Shown one piece after another: positions 23,330 to 34,813 of a stretch of 64,000 bases of DNA. The DNA comes from Madurella fahalii (lineage: Eukaryota; Ascomycota; Sordariomycetes; Sordariales), in NCBI GenBank assembly GCA_029876055.1, contig CM056878.1, forward strand, positions 2,790,001 to 2,854,000. Direction: 5' to 3'. Positions within the stretch are counted from its first letter, which is position 1. Each line of letters opens with the position of its first letter. A program made the translations under genes and the position numbers. The notes beneath the pieces were generated by a model. The model worked only from the letters and a program-made list of their open reading frames with translations, ran no database searches and was not told the origin of the DNA.

Positions 23330-23663
23330 GGAAGCAGCAGCGGGATGGGATCTCGTCCTCGACAAGGGAACCTTTGACGCGGTTAGCCTTAGCGGGGACC
23401 GCGACGCCCGGGGCAGGCGGATCTGCGAGGGGTATGCGGAACGCGTGCTACAGCTTCTGAGGACGGGGGGTATATTCCTCGTGACGAGCTGCAACTGGAC
23501 CGAGATGGAATTGCGCGAGTGGTTTGAGGGCAATACCTCCAGAACGCAGGGGACGGGGCCAAGGCTGCGGATCGCCGGGAGGATAGAGTATCCCAGCTTT
23601 AGCTTTGGGGGTGTCAAGGGGCAAACGATCAGCACCCTGTGCTTTGAAAAGGTCGTTGCCTAG
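22663..23663 (+). CDS. efm4: EFM4-type protein-lysine N-methyltransferase (eEF1A)
   Basis: Class I SAM methyltransferase of the Efm4/See1/METTL10 group, which methylates a lysine of elongation factor 1A. Exons 22663-22724 and 22856-23663; the 131-nt intron (GTACGC...CAACAG, branch CACTAAC) joins GTKEY to WDNLYTAEL. The 289-residue product opens MADTETTPTHLAPSKLGTKE, the family's usual lead-in (SKLGTKEYWD). Motif I is VLDLGCGNG at residues 75-83. The post-motif DLVLDKGTFDAVSL and the closing GQTISTLCFEKV also fit. An Ala/Thr insertion of roughly 40 residues, partly coded by GCA repeats (about 23293-23326), lies between the acidic loop after motif I and the DKGTFD motif and accounts for the extra length over yeast Efm4. 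Confidence 0.92.
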
Positions 23664-24070
23664 GGTGTCCTCAATCAAGGCAGCAGGAGAAAGCGAACGA
23701 GAGATATCCAAGGGCAAGCGAATGGGTAGATGAGACGTTAATTTATGGTATAAAACGATGTCTGTTCTGCTCTCCCCGTTTCAGTCCTTTTCTACTTGTC
23801 GCGTAGGCCAAGGCAAACCCTTTGCTTTCCGACAAACGCGATCCATCCACCCAGATCCGGGGCGCGACTCTATTCCGACATACATATTCATGTCCGAGAT
23901 GCTGTGTCTCGGACTGTCTCCGGAATAACACTCTTCTCTGGGAGTCTTTTTGAGACCCAAATCACCGTCAATGGACTCGGTCTCGCCTGACGCGATATTG
24001 TAATACCCGACGGGGGGCGGAGAGACGAGGGAGAACGGTGAATGAGCATTGGTCCATCAAACAATTCCTT
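23664..24070. terminator. Convergent 3' flanks of efm4 and tpd3
   Basis: 407 bp between two convergent stop codons. Must contain both polyadenylation regions; TATAAAACGA near 23749 and several T/A-rich spots are compatible but not decisive. Confidence 0.3.
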
Positions 24071-26334
24071 CTATGGTGAGGTATTCATGGGTTCTCCACC
24101 GCCTGCAATCGCACCCGTGGCCGCAGCCGCAGCCGTGGTAGCAAAATACCGCACATCCACATCATCGTCCTTCTGGAGCTTCTCTAGACTGGGCATAATC
24201 CGCTCGTCGATCAGCTGCTGCCCCTTAGGAGAGGCCGTGAACGGAGCCTTGGCCTGTTCCAGTGTGTAGATGGTGCCTTGGTCTGGCAGTCGGCGCAGCA
24301 CCCCAATCAGAACCGAGTATGTCTTTGCAACATTGAACCGGATGTTGGGGATATCATCACTCGTTAGCTTCTCCAGCATGGGGAGAATCGACTTGGCGAT
24401 GACGTCCATGGTTACGACGCCGGCAAGTGTCTATTATCCTGTCAGCTACTTCCGACCGCCAGTGTTGGGAAAGGTATCTCTTACCGAAATGGCGAAGCAC
24501 GTCGTCATCCTGTATAGATAGTTCGGATGGCCACCCATAGCCATAACCTTGGGGATGATGGCTTCGCTCGCCCACTCGACACCAAAGACCTCGGTAAGCT
24601 TCTTGAGGTTGTGAGTCGCCGCCTCACGGATTGAGAAGACTGTGTCGCCGAGCCAGCCCATGCACAGCTGGCTGAGCTTCTCGTCGAAGAATTGGACACC
24701 TAGCTGGCTGGCAAGGAGCGGCATATGTCCGATGATTGCCAACCGCACCCGCCATTGCTTGTCCTCGGCGAGCTGCACAATGGCGGGGAGAAGGGATTGC
24801 GCCAGAAGGTCGATGCCAATAACTTGGTTTACCAGTTCCAGCTTCGAAATAATGTGAAGGCGCACCTCGGGGAATTCGTCCGTCAGCATCTGGAGGAACA
24901 TGGGCAACAAGTGGTCAATTGTCCTGGTAGACGGTCAATACAACGGCGCCATCGCGCAGCATCTTGGAGCTAGGTGCATACTCTTGCTTGCCCAGGATCG
25001 GAGCCAGGCCGCTGATTTGTGTTCCGAGAGCAGCGCGGACGTGTTGGGAGCTGTCCGACACCAGGTTCTCGACGGTAACCATGATGTCGTTCAGAAGGGT
25101 ATTGCGATCAACCAGAGCGCAAAAGCCGGGGATCTGGCCGGCAATAGCCGTCCGCACCTCGGCCTCGCCGTCCTTGAGCAGTTTTACGAAGGCTGGAACC
25201 AGATCCCTGGCAACAACCTCCTCATCCACCGCCTTGGCAATCTACACAGCCAGTTAATCTGGGGCTCGACACGAGCAGTGGGGTACACCGACCTTCTCGA
25301 ACCGGTCGGCAATCATGTACCGGACCCGCCAGCTCTTGTCCTCTATCAAGCTCCGCAGCGAGGTCAGGAGGACCCCGTGGCTCGACTGCTGCTCCTTGGG
25401 AACGACTTCTGCGATGGAAATGAGGACCTCGACAGTGAGCAGGCGGACGCTATCTTGGTCGTCCTGGACGAGGTGTTGGAACATGGGTATCATCTCTTCG
25501 ACCACAATCGCGGCGGGCATCTCCTTCACAAACTTGGCAAGGTTGGTGGCGGCCTGGCGGCGCACCATGGGCGTGTCGTCGTGGACGAGCTGGCCGAACT
25601 GCTGCCGGAGCTGTTCTTGGACGGGCGGCGAGACCTTGGAGTAGGGCGCCGTGTACAGGCCGCACCCCGACACCTTGGACGTGAACCAGTCGGCCTTGGA
25701 GAGGCGGATTGTGAGGGGGATGAAGTACTCTTCGACTTGTTGAGACGAGAGCTCGCCGCAGATCTTGTTCAGCGACTCGACAGCCTGTCCCGAGAATGTA
25801 TCAGCCGACGCGCCTTGCGCCTACGAGGGGTGGGCAACCTCGCGCGATATACCTTGTCCCGAACGACGGGCTCCTCTATAGCCGCGAGGTTCTCGAGCGG
25901 GGAGAGCAAGACATGACCCCACTGGGGACCGCCGACGTAGTCGATGAAGGAGCCGAGTTCCTCGCTAAGGGCAACGAGCACCTCATCCTCGTCCTCGACG
26001 GACTCTGTGACGGGGGCAGTCAGATTAGCGACGTGCAAACCGAGTGATATCGTGTGGGCGGGGCGGGGCGGGGCGGGCCTGACCATCAAGGAAGGGGATC
26101 AGCTCCTCGCGGGTGCGCTCGGCGCCCAAGGCGAGGGCAATAGTCGAAAGCCGGTGGATGGCATTGAGACGGAGCAGGACGTCGTCGTGCTGTCCAGCAG
26201 GTTAGTATGGGGGGGCCCCCCTCGAGAAGTCGCGGGTGGGAGGGGTGTGGGCTTGTCACCGCCCATACCTTCAATTCGTCGATTAGTACGGCGATGGGGT
26301 AGAGCTCGTCGTTAGCGTTAGTCGCGTCAGCCAT
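24071..26334 (-). CDS. tpd3: Protein phosphatase 2A scaffold subunit A (PR65)
   Basis: HEAT-repeat scaffold that holds the PP2A catalytic and regulatory subunits. Seven exons on the minus strand: 26269-26334, 26084-26189, 25853-26004, 25293-25784, 24982-25241, 24485-24923, 24071-24430; introns are 51-79 nt and every junction keeps frame. The product is 624 residues, near the usual 590-620, built almost entirely of about 39-residue HEAT repeats. Examples are EDKSWRVRYMIADRFEKV, EDKQWRVRLAIIGHMPLL and GDTVFSIREAATHNLKKL. The N terminus MADATNANDELYPIAVLIDELK is typical of the family. A short Ala/Gly-rich tail (TTAAAAATGAIAGGGEP) is an extension beyond the repeats. Intron 2 contains repeated GGGCG units on the plus strand (about 26057-26078). 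Confidence 0.95.
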
Positions 26335-27265
26335 GGTGGGCGGCTGTGGGAACGAGGACGCAGTTGTCGTAGGAGACCGACGGCTTCCAAGTTTTGTTGT
26401 TGGTGCGAGTCTGCAGAAAATCGGCGGCTGATTTTTTGGGCAGGCGCTGGGCAGGCAGGCGGCTGGGATCGCGTGCGGGCGGGACGTGATGCAATGGGAA
26501 AAAGGTGGGAGGTGCCGACCGGAGCGACCTGCTGTGGACGAATAACGCTGTGAGCAGCCCCGAGACGCAGGTCTTTTGCTTTTCTCGGCGCTTTGGCGTC
26601 ACGGGAGGCCGCGAATGATCCCTTCAACGCAGATTCGTAGCAAGCGCGCCGGCGACTGTGGCACACGCAGCAAAATGGGGGCAGGAATCGAGACGTCCAG
26701 CGTGGAATCTGGAAGGATTTGCTGAGCGCGGATACGGATTGCGGGTTGGGAATGCAAGGTGCGCGAGGTCGAGGTAAGCTCCCGTTACCTAGCCAGTACC
26801 GGTGTTCAGCTCAGTGCCCAGCGCTGGGTTAGGCCAGGTACATGGCCTAACAAAATCCAGGCGTGGTACAGTAGGTGGGTGGTCGGTGCGCCGTGCACGA
26901 GCCCACAGCGGGCTCCACTTGGGCCAGCCCGCCTGCTGGGCGGGGGAGGGGTAATTTATCAGCTGGGATAGAACGCTCCGAGGGTTACTCAGGTTGCATC
27001 CAGATGTCCATAATGTATGTGCTGTATGTGCCTGTCCCATCTCACCGAGACATCTGTCCGTTAGCAGTCTGCACCTTGGATCGACCGTGGCTGCCCGTTT
27101 CAACGCGGATAGGGTTGGGCAGAGGCTGAAACTAGGCATCCTCTCTATTGAGGTTCAGTTTTGTGTGATTACTCTTTCGAGAAAGCCAGTCCATGTCTGC
27201 CGCTACGTTCATTTCCCGTCGAGGATATCTACACAAACGCCATGCTGGCCAAACATGCAGCCTGC
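26335..27265. other. Intergenic, tpd3 promoter and ymr1 3' flank
   Basis: 931 bp between two minus-strand genes. No coding region or RNA recognised. Confidence 0.45.
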
Positions 27266-29809
27266 TTAGTTCATGCTCTTCATCTCCTGTCCCACCGCGC
27301 CCTCATCTGAGAACCCATTGTCCAAGTCCCCAGTACGACTATCGAGATCTACGACATGGGCACCAGCGCGGTTTCTACCGGTGCTGGGGCTGCCAACACC
27401 ACCAAATACTCCTTTGCCAATGGCCAACCCAGACAACTTGTCTTGCAATGTCCCGAGCGGCCCCGGCATCCCGCCCGTGCTCGTACTGCGGTTAAACGAC
27501 GGTGAAGTCCTCGGCTCGGGGGTAAGAGCCGCATGGGCACTCTCGATGCCCGTGAGCACTGATTTGCTCGACGTCAAGCCGGGAGGTTGGGGGCTGCGAG
27601 ATGGGCTGCTCGAAGTCAACGACGCAGCCTCGGACTGGCTGCCAGTGCTATCTCCCCCGGCAACTGTCGGCTCGGAGAGCCCTGACGAGGCTTGGTAGGC
27701 TGCAACACGCTCTGCTGTCGCGAGCGAGGCGTTGATACCGCCGTTCATCTCGTCGTCGGTGCGGTTGAAGACCTGGTGCCACCACCGTACCTCACCAAGA
27801 CGTGGGAAGACGAGGCGCTCCCGGCCCTTCATATGGTCGTCAATGGTGGGTTCGTACTGGTCATTTGTGAACTCCTGGCGGCGGCTCAAAAAGTAAGCCC
27901 AGACGCTGCGCGTGCGCTCACGCAGTTTTGCCTCGTGGCGCTGCCGCTCATTGTTGAACAAAAAGGTGCCGTACTGGCACGAGTACACGTGATAGAGCAG
28001 TCGGCGGAGAAATCGCTCGTTGAACTCGAAGCGCGTCGGGTGCTGTCGTAGAAGTTGGTATGTCGCATCGAGGAACTGGTGGAAGACTGGTGAGACGTCC
28101 TTGGGCCTTGTTGCCTGGTCTTCGGCGACGGGGGCAGTTGCTTGTTTGGCCTCGTCGGCAACTGATGCCTCGTCGGCGTCCGCCAAAGTGTCCTTCTCGG
28201 TGCCCACGTTCTTATTCCAGAACCGCTTTGCACTCGCCAGCGCGTTCTCGAGGGCGTCTCCTCGACCGTCATTGTCACCAGGCCGGACCGTCGAGCCGGC
28301 CAGGGCGTCGCTATCCACCGTAAACCAACTCTCATGGCTCATGTGGCCTGACCGCAGTTGGAACATGTGCCCAAAAGAGAGCCAGTCCTTCTCGACGAGT
28401 ACAATAAATCCATCAATGGTACGATAATACGGGTCCAACATGAGCTGAGCCAACGCGCTGAGCTGGCTGGTGCGGTCCCAGCCATCTGAGCAGTGTATGA
28501 GGACATGAGAGTGCTGGATGCCGACTTGCCGCGCGATGATGGCCGAGCCGTCAAGGATACCGCTTATGTGCTTCAGCCACTTGCTCTTGGCCAGAAGCTC
28601 TCGGTTCGGCGGGAAAGGGGAAACATCGGCATCCTTGATGGCGCTGACGACCTTGTCCAATGAGTCCCTCATGACGTGGATATTATCTATATTGAGAAAA
28701 ATCTTCTTGGCGAATCTGTAATAGTCCATGTTCTCCGAGCCCATCCCTATTGCCTGCATGGCATAAGAGTTGATGGCGGGCCGGGCGTCGACGATCAGGT
28801 TGTGTTGCTGGGCGCCGTATATTAGTCTCTTCCCCGTCTTCTCGTCATACAGCGCATTGGGGCTGGCAATGAGTTCGTCCTCCATCCGCTCCGTCTCTGA
28901 CAAGGACGGGTCGGCATCCGCGCCGTCGACGCTCAGGTCTAGCTGGCTCGAAGACGGGCTCTGATCCGGATTCGTAGATGAAGGGGCGTCCAGGGAGTCT
29001 GTCGAGGCAGAGAAGCAGGCGCTGACGAGACGTTCATCCTGGATGCTGCGCTTCATCCTAAGCCCTACGAACGGCTGCGAACTCCGCGTGATTGTGCAAT
29101 TGTTGACAGGGTGAAGATAGGTAAGGGTGGGTATCCGGGCGCGCGAGCGAAAGTTGCCGGCATACTTCAGCGTGTTATCCGAGATCTTGGACGGCACAAC
29201 CAGAAGCGCCGGATACGTCGGGGAGAAGGAATAGTCCTTGTTGAGGGTGGAAATTCTCCAACCCAAGTCTGTGGCTTTCTCGCTGATACCCTGGCGCCGG
29301 AACTCGGCCCTGGCGTCGTACAAATCCCAGCCATTGATCTTGAACTCCGGGGAGCCAGGCGGCGGGGAATAGTTGAAGGCTAGGAGCTTGTCCGGGGATC
29401 CCAATCTACATGTCCTGCTGCGTATAAACTCGAAAGCGTCCCGAGCCTCCTTGTCGTCGGTGAAGTTGAAGCTAACATACGTGAAGTCCCTAAAGCGAAT
29501 TCGTATTGACGAGGGGACACCGCTCGAGGGAGGCGTCGGCCGCAGAGTGCACTGGCAAATGACGTGGAAGGCAAACCAGACCTGCTTGACTTGCTTCTTC
29601 AACTGCGGGTCGGCGGCCGTCTTGGATTCTGGGGGGAAACGGAAGACGAGATGATAGTCACTCAGCGCGACATCGCCGAGCTCGGGCTTCCCACCTCGCA
29701 AGGCATGCACGTTATGGTACACCTGGTGCCTAGTTTAGTAGGGGCAAAGAGGATCGTGGCGAGCGTTATGCTGTTGGAAACCTACATGCTTGTGCTGCGG
29801 GGCCGACAT
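27266..29809 (-). CDS. ymr1: Myotubularin-type phosphoinositide 3-phosphatase
   Basis: Ymr1-type enzymes dephosphorylate PI3P and PI(3,5)P2 on endosomal and vacuolar membranes. Exon 1 is only 24 nt (29786-29809, MSAPQHKH); a 63-nt intron (GTAGGT...CACCAG, branch CTACTAAAC) joins it to the single large exon 27266-29722, giving 826 residues. The N terminus is a PH-GRAM-like domain (VALSDYHLVFRFPP, WFAFHVICQCTLRP). The myotubularin phosphatase domain follows, with NLIVDARPAINSYAMQAIG and the active-site loop HCSDGWDRTSQL, which has the Cys-x5-Arg form. The C-terminal 150 residues are Ser/Pro-rich and disordered. The large open frame itself starts with GTG just after an acceptor, which is why the upstream mini-exon is used as start. 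Confidence 0.93.
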
Positions 29810-30464
29810 GGTGAAAGTACCTATCGCGATAGCGGCCCAAGCAGCGAGCAAATCAGTCGACGAACGTCTTTAACAGCGAGACTTGACGACGTGCGGGGCA
29901 GTCTCAGGGTTCATTTGGGGACAGAGGGCGCAGACAGCGTTGCGGCCCGGCATCGTCAGCACATGATGAGGCAGCCTGTTGCTTGCTGGACGTTCTTTCA
30001 CCGTGTACCGCGCAGGACGCTGGGGAAACGGAAGCAATCACAAGACCTTTCTGCAAGACTTGCGGCTTGCCCTTGCCCCGTGGCAGCGAGTGGGCAGGCA
30101 CATTGGCGCTTGACGTCGATACTGCCCCACCTAGAAGCACGGCCAAGCTGACAGAACGATGGGGGTACGCAGCCGCACAGGCACTTTGAGAGTTGCTGGA
30201 GACACCCCCCAGAGCGCGGCCAAAGTGCCAGACGGAGCGCACACCCCCCCCAAAAAACCTACTAGACTCTTCTGATTGGCGGCGCCAAACCCTACTCCAC
30301 ATCGCACCCAGAAAGGCAAAAGACAGCCCACCAACCCAAAAAGCAGTTGTGTGCAGGTCGAATTTCCCCCCATCTGAAAAAAGTCGGGCGAACACCGCGA
30401 AAGGCATTCTCTTAACCTCTGCAACAATTGAAGCCCTGAGGAGACTCATAGCCAAACCGCAACC
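29810..30464. promoter_or_regulatory. Divergent promoter region, ymr1 / rps3
   Basis: 655 bp between divergent start codons. Purine/A-rich runs occur at about 30230-30400 on the rps3 side. No binding site can be named from the sequence alone. Confidence 0.45.
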
Positions 30465-31408
30465 ATGGCTGTTCCCGGCACTCAGATGTAAGTCGAACAA
30501 AAACCGCTTTCCGACGTGGTGGGCGCCGGCCAGTATTTATTCTGCGACGTTGAGGGAGCATCCGGACGGTGCTGGTGGATGCGGAAACCGGAGGGTGACG
30601 CCGTGGTCATCGTAGAGATCGATGCTGACATTCTGTTCACACTTGCAGCTCTAAGCGTAGAAAGTTCGTCGCCGACGGCGTCTTCTATGCCGAACTGAAC
30701 GAGTTCTTCCAGCGCGAGCTGGCCGAGGAGGGCTACTCTGGCGTCGAAGTCCGCGTTACCCCGACCGTCACCGACATCATCATCCGCGCCACCCACACCC
30801 AGGAGGTCCTCGGCGAGCAGGGCCGCCGTATTCGCGAGCTCACCAGCCTCATCCAGAAGCGCTTCAAGTTCCCCGAGAACTCGGTCTCCCTCTATGCCGC
30901 CAAGGTCCAGAACCGCGGTCTCTCGGCCGTCGCCCAGTGCGAGTCGCTCCGCTACAAGCTCCTCAACGGTCTTGCGGTCCGCCGTGCCTGCTATGGTGTC
31001 CTCCGGTTCATCATGGAGAGCGGTGCCAAGGGTTGCGAGGTCGTTGTTTCCGGCAAGCTGCGCGCCGCCCGCGCCAAGAGCATGAAGTTCACCGACGGTT
31101 TTATGATCCACTCTGGCCAGCCGGCCAAGGACTTCATCGACAGCGCCACGCGGCACGTCCTGCTTCGCCAGGGTGTCCTCGGTATCAAGGTCAAGATCAT
31201 GCGCGGTAGCGACCCGGAGGGCAAGGCCGGCCCCCAGAAGTCGCTCCCCGACGCCGTCACCATCATCGACCCCAAGGAAGAGACCCCTGTCGTCCAGCCC
31301 ATGAGCCAGGACTACGGCGCTAAGGCCGCTGCTGCTCAGGCTGCCGCTGAGGCGGCGCGTCAGGAGGAGCAGGCCGGAGAGGAGGAGCCCGCCCCCGCTG
31401 AGCAATAG
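30465..31408 (+). CDS. rps3: 40S ribosomal protein S3 (uS3)
   Basis: Component of the small ribosomal subunit at the mRNA entry channel. Exon 1 is 23 nt (30465-30487, MAVPGTQ plus two bases); intron 30488-30648 (161 nt, GTAAGT...TTGCAG) and exon 2 30649-31408 complete a 260-residue protein. It begins MAVPGTQISKRRKFVADGVF. The KH domain contains EVLGEQGRRIRELTSLIQKR, and the C-terminal RNA-binding part holds CEVVVSGKLRAARAKSMKF and KVKIM. The tail is Ala/Glu/Pro-rich. A long first intron right after the start region is common in fungal ribosomal-protein genes. Codon use is strongly biased to C-ending codons, as expected for high expression. Confidence 0.97.
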
Positions 31409-33046
31409 GGTACGCTTGACGGTGGTGTTGTGGCTGTCTCCTCCCCGGAGCCTGAGGGCGCTTCCCAGTTCGACTGGTAATGCCCGAAGACGGAGGCTCT
31501 GACGGGGAGGTATTTCTTGGAGCGCGCCACACGCTCTACAGTATGGTTGCGGATGGATGGGTCACTCGGCGTCAACTTTGAGCATATTGCATTGAGTCTG
31601 CGAAACGGGAAAAGGGACGGAACGTTGCTTTGGAAGGTGGATTTGTAACTATCCAGGCAAAACCCATGGACAGGGCACTGAACGTCAGACGATCCTAAAC
31701 TCGCTGGTGGGGTAATAGACCTCTGAGCAAAGTAATTGGCCGCGTGCTGGTGGTGATTTTACCTTGTGGCTCGCAGAGAAAGGATACTTGGGCATAACCA
31801 TACCCGAAAGCCGCCATTCCGTTTGCTGAAGCCATCTTGCTTCGAGAGGCAATCTAGTAGGAATAACATTCCATCCAGATTACTAGGCAATGTCCAACTT
31901 GCTACCTGACGAGCAAGCCAATATGCAACCGCTTTCTTACTCTATTCGCCAAACGGTCAACCAACCGTTGAGGTCCCTAGATGTGGGCTCAACTGCCAAT
32001 ATCGTACAGACAGACCAAGGCCAAAACGGCCCTTAACTGTGGTTATGATTTTCCCCCTTCCAGCAGAGAAAAAAAAAAAAAAAAAAATTCAGCATGGGAT
32101 GGATAGAATGGTAAGTTTCAAACAGTAGAAAATTCAACTGTCAAACCCTTCAATTGGTCCCCCCCTCCTCTTCCCAAGATGGTTTCAAAAACGCCCCCTC
32201 CCCTAATGCTGGAAGTCCGCTGCCAGCCAGTGCGCGCACAACGTTTAGACAAAATGTCATGACTGAAATGAATTTTGACCGCTGAGAAAAATGAACCAGG
32301 AAATAAATAAATAAATAAATAAATCAGCCCTCCCTCCCCGCTCGCCGGCTCTGTCCGGCTTTCGCATCTCCGCACCCTTATCCCACCACGCCGGTGTCCT
32401 TTTTGGTTTCATAACATCCCATCCCGTCCGGTCCATCCACCCATCCACCCATCCACCCGCCCACCGTCCAAGAACTCCCAAGAACTCCCATGGTTTAAAC
32501 CGACAGAAACAAGGAATAGAAAAGAGACAAAGAAAAGAGGAAATGGATAGGTAGTTATACATGGTTGCCAGAAGTAAGCTTCTCTCCACCTGTCTTTCTG
32601 TCATCGATGCCCGTCCGATTGGCATGTTCTTCATGTCGGATTTAGTTGTTGCCTGTTCCGAGCCTATGCCTGCTGGGTCGGTTGGCCGGCTGGTTGGTCA
32701 TTGCTGGATTATGAACCTGGCCCTGGTCACCCAAAGCTGACGCGTCCTTGGCTTGTTTTCATTTGAATCCAATCCGTAGACAACAGGCGAACAATGCCTG
32801 GTGCGCACAAATCTCGCCATCCCTCCGTCCCATGTGCTTGAACCCATTAGATGCCATGCGAAGAATGCCGGGATATACAGAAGTGTTTGGCGTCCTCGAG
32901 ACCGGGGGTTCCCCTGTTGAGCCAACGTAAACTAGAGGAAGCAACTGGAGACCAAAGTAAAAATAAGCACGAGTTATGCATGCATCCGACGCCCTTTAAG
33001 ACGATGCAAGAAAGGAGAGATAAGAAAATCCGTGGTAGGCGAGTTA
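31409..33046. other. Convergent intergenic region, rps3 / NIPA gene
   Basis: 1.6 kb holding both 3' flanks. Contains A19 at 32069-32087, AAAT repeats at about 32301-32324, a short CCATCCAC-type minisatellite near 32430-32465 and a 10-bp tandem repeat (AAGAACTCCC x2) near 32470. No gene recognised. Confidence 0.45.
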
Positions 33047-33152
33047 TCACCTATCCCCAGATTTCCTGTTCTGCAGCTCTATTGACTCGTTGGCGTTCTT
33101 GACGCTGAGGTGAGTCCCGCCGTTGGGGCGGTGACTGTTGCCGTTGCCATTA

Positions 33153-33208
<56 letters not shown>

Positions 33209-34813
33209 ATTGCCATTGCCATGCGGGAAGCTCGGGATCATGGGCGACCGCGGGTCGTCCTCTTCGTCGGTGTCCTCGGCGAGGTCCGTCAGCCCAAATC
33301 CGGCGGCCTCCTCCTCGTCGTACGCTCGGATTAGCCCCTCACGATCTCCCGCGCGGTTGCTACCAATGCTCATGCGGCGCGACTGCGACCGCCGAGCCTC
33401 CATGCTCATGCGCGTCTGGATGCTCGAGATCATGTCGGTGCCTGTCGCGTCACCGCCGTTGCGCCGGGCTAGCATACTCGTACCGTTAGGGTCGCTGCGG
33501 CTAAGATTGAGCAGGTAGACTCCCGTGAAGGTGACTAGGAAGCCGCAGATCAAGGAGAGCGTGTTGACGGCTTCGGTGGTGTTGAAGCCCTTGAAGAGAA
33601 TAAACGAAGCGCAAAGCGTTGCTGTGGTGAAGGTAACGTAGTAGAGGGGATTCACACTATCAAACCTGTTAGCATGACTGGGCATCGGGGAAGATCAGAG
33701 CTGAGGCCCTACATGTTGGTGGGAAACTGGCTAAGCGCCTTGTTGAAGTAGTTCATCTGGGTCAAGATGCAGACCGCGGTGATGATCATGAACACATATG
33801 TTGAAGGGTGAGTGAATTGGTTGTGGCCCGCAAATGTCAGCTTCAGGGCAATGCCAAATGCCTTGACAGCCATGACCGAGACGGACCCAACGGTAGAGCA
33901 GATGCTCAGGTAGACGAGGGGGTTCTTCTTGCCGTAGACGGGCCCGACCTTGTAGATCATGATACCTGCAAAAATGCAGACGGCGAGAGAGTAGGACAGG
34001 AACCCTTGGGCACAGTTAGTAACCACCAATACGTAAAAGGGGAGGCTGGTGGCCGGGGACGTGCCTGGCTGGATCGCATAGTCGAGAATCTGATCGATGG
34101 TCTCGATCTCTTCGTCAGGGGGCGCATGCAACACAATGATAACGGCCCCGATTAGACAGATGGCGCTTCCAAGCTTGCCCAATGTTCCCAGCTCTTCGTG
34201 GAGGAAGTAGGAGCCCAGCACGGCTCCTATCAAGACCGATAGCGCGCCGAGAGGGGTGACGAGAATGGCCGGCGCAAATGCGTAGGCCGCAAAGTTGAAG
34301 ATCTCTCCAAGGACCACTGTAAACCGCCGTCAGCGCGCTCGTCTTCGCCCGTAACCGATGCTGGGTTGTTCGTACAGCAGATGATGCCTGCCCACCACAG
34401 GGGGCTTCGCATGTACACGAACCCGTCGCCCTCGAAACCATGGCGTTCCTCTGCCTGCATTAACCCCTAAGTCAGGAGATAACCTGGTCAGCGCAATCTG
34501 TTCTTTTCCATTCCGCGCGCATCCGTAGTCGGCTGCGTGGCGCTGGGTGGTCGGTTGGGGTTCGGCGTACTTTCTTGGTGATTACGAAGCTCGTACCTAT
34601 TACGCACAGCGGTCAGCTCCCGGATCCCGCACACCCATCCCATTAAGGAAGTAGAGTGCATACCAATCGCCAAACTCGAGGACATGGCCAGCGCCAGACC
34701 GATATACCTGCCAACGTGACCGGAAATGTTAGCAATTGCTGCGCGCTCTCTGAGGCCTATGCTATGCGAAATAGGGTCGTTGCATGGAGGGGGTCGCACT
34801 TGTCTTCCAACAT
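33047..34813 (-). CDS. NIPA-family Mg2+ transporter (DUF803)
   Basis: Membrane protein of the NIPA/DMT superfamily; animal members move Mg2+ in early endosomes and the plasma membrane. Six exons (minus): 34800-34813, 34664-34707, 34571-34596, 34376-34466, 33713-34316, 33047-33665; total 465 residues. The first coding exon is 14 nt and the third 26 nt, yet all junctions are in frame and rebuild the family N terminus MLEDKYIGLALAMSSSLAIG followed by TSFVITKKGLMQA. About nine hydrophobic segments follow, including FNFAAYAFAPAILVTPLGAL, the family hallmark. The C-terminal 150 residues are hydrophilic, with RRSQSRRMS and a (Gly-Asn)n run coded by a hexanucleotide repeat, a species-specific extension with no counterpart in the transporter core. 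Confidence 0.92.
33137..33220. repeat. 14 x 6-bp GTTGCC repeat coding for (Gly-Asn)n
   Basis: Fourteen hexanucleotide units (GTTGCC with three variant units ATTACC/ATTGCC) inside the NIPA gene, read on the minus strand as Gly-Asn dipeptides. Length is in frame whatever the number of units, so variation between strains would change only the tail length. Confidence 0.95.

Noticed and set aside
33110..33334. Poly Ala-Val and Leu-Pro frames on the plus strand
   Set aside because: Antisense of the Gly-Asn repeat in the NIPA gene.
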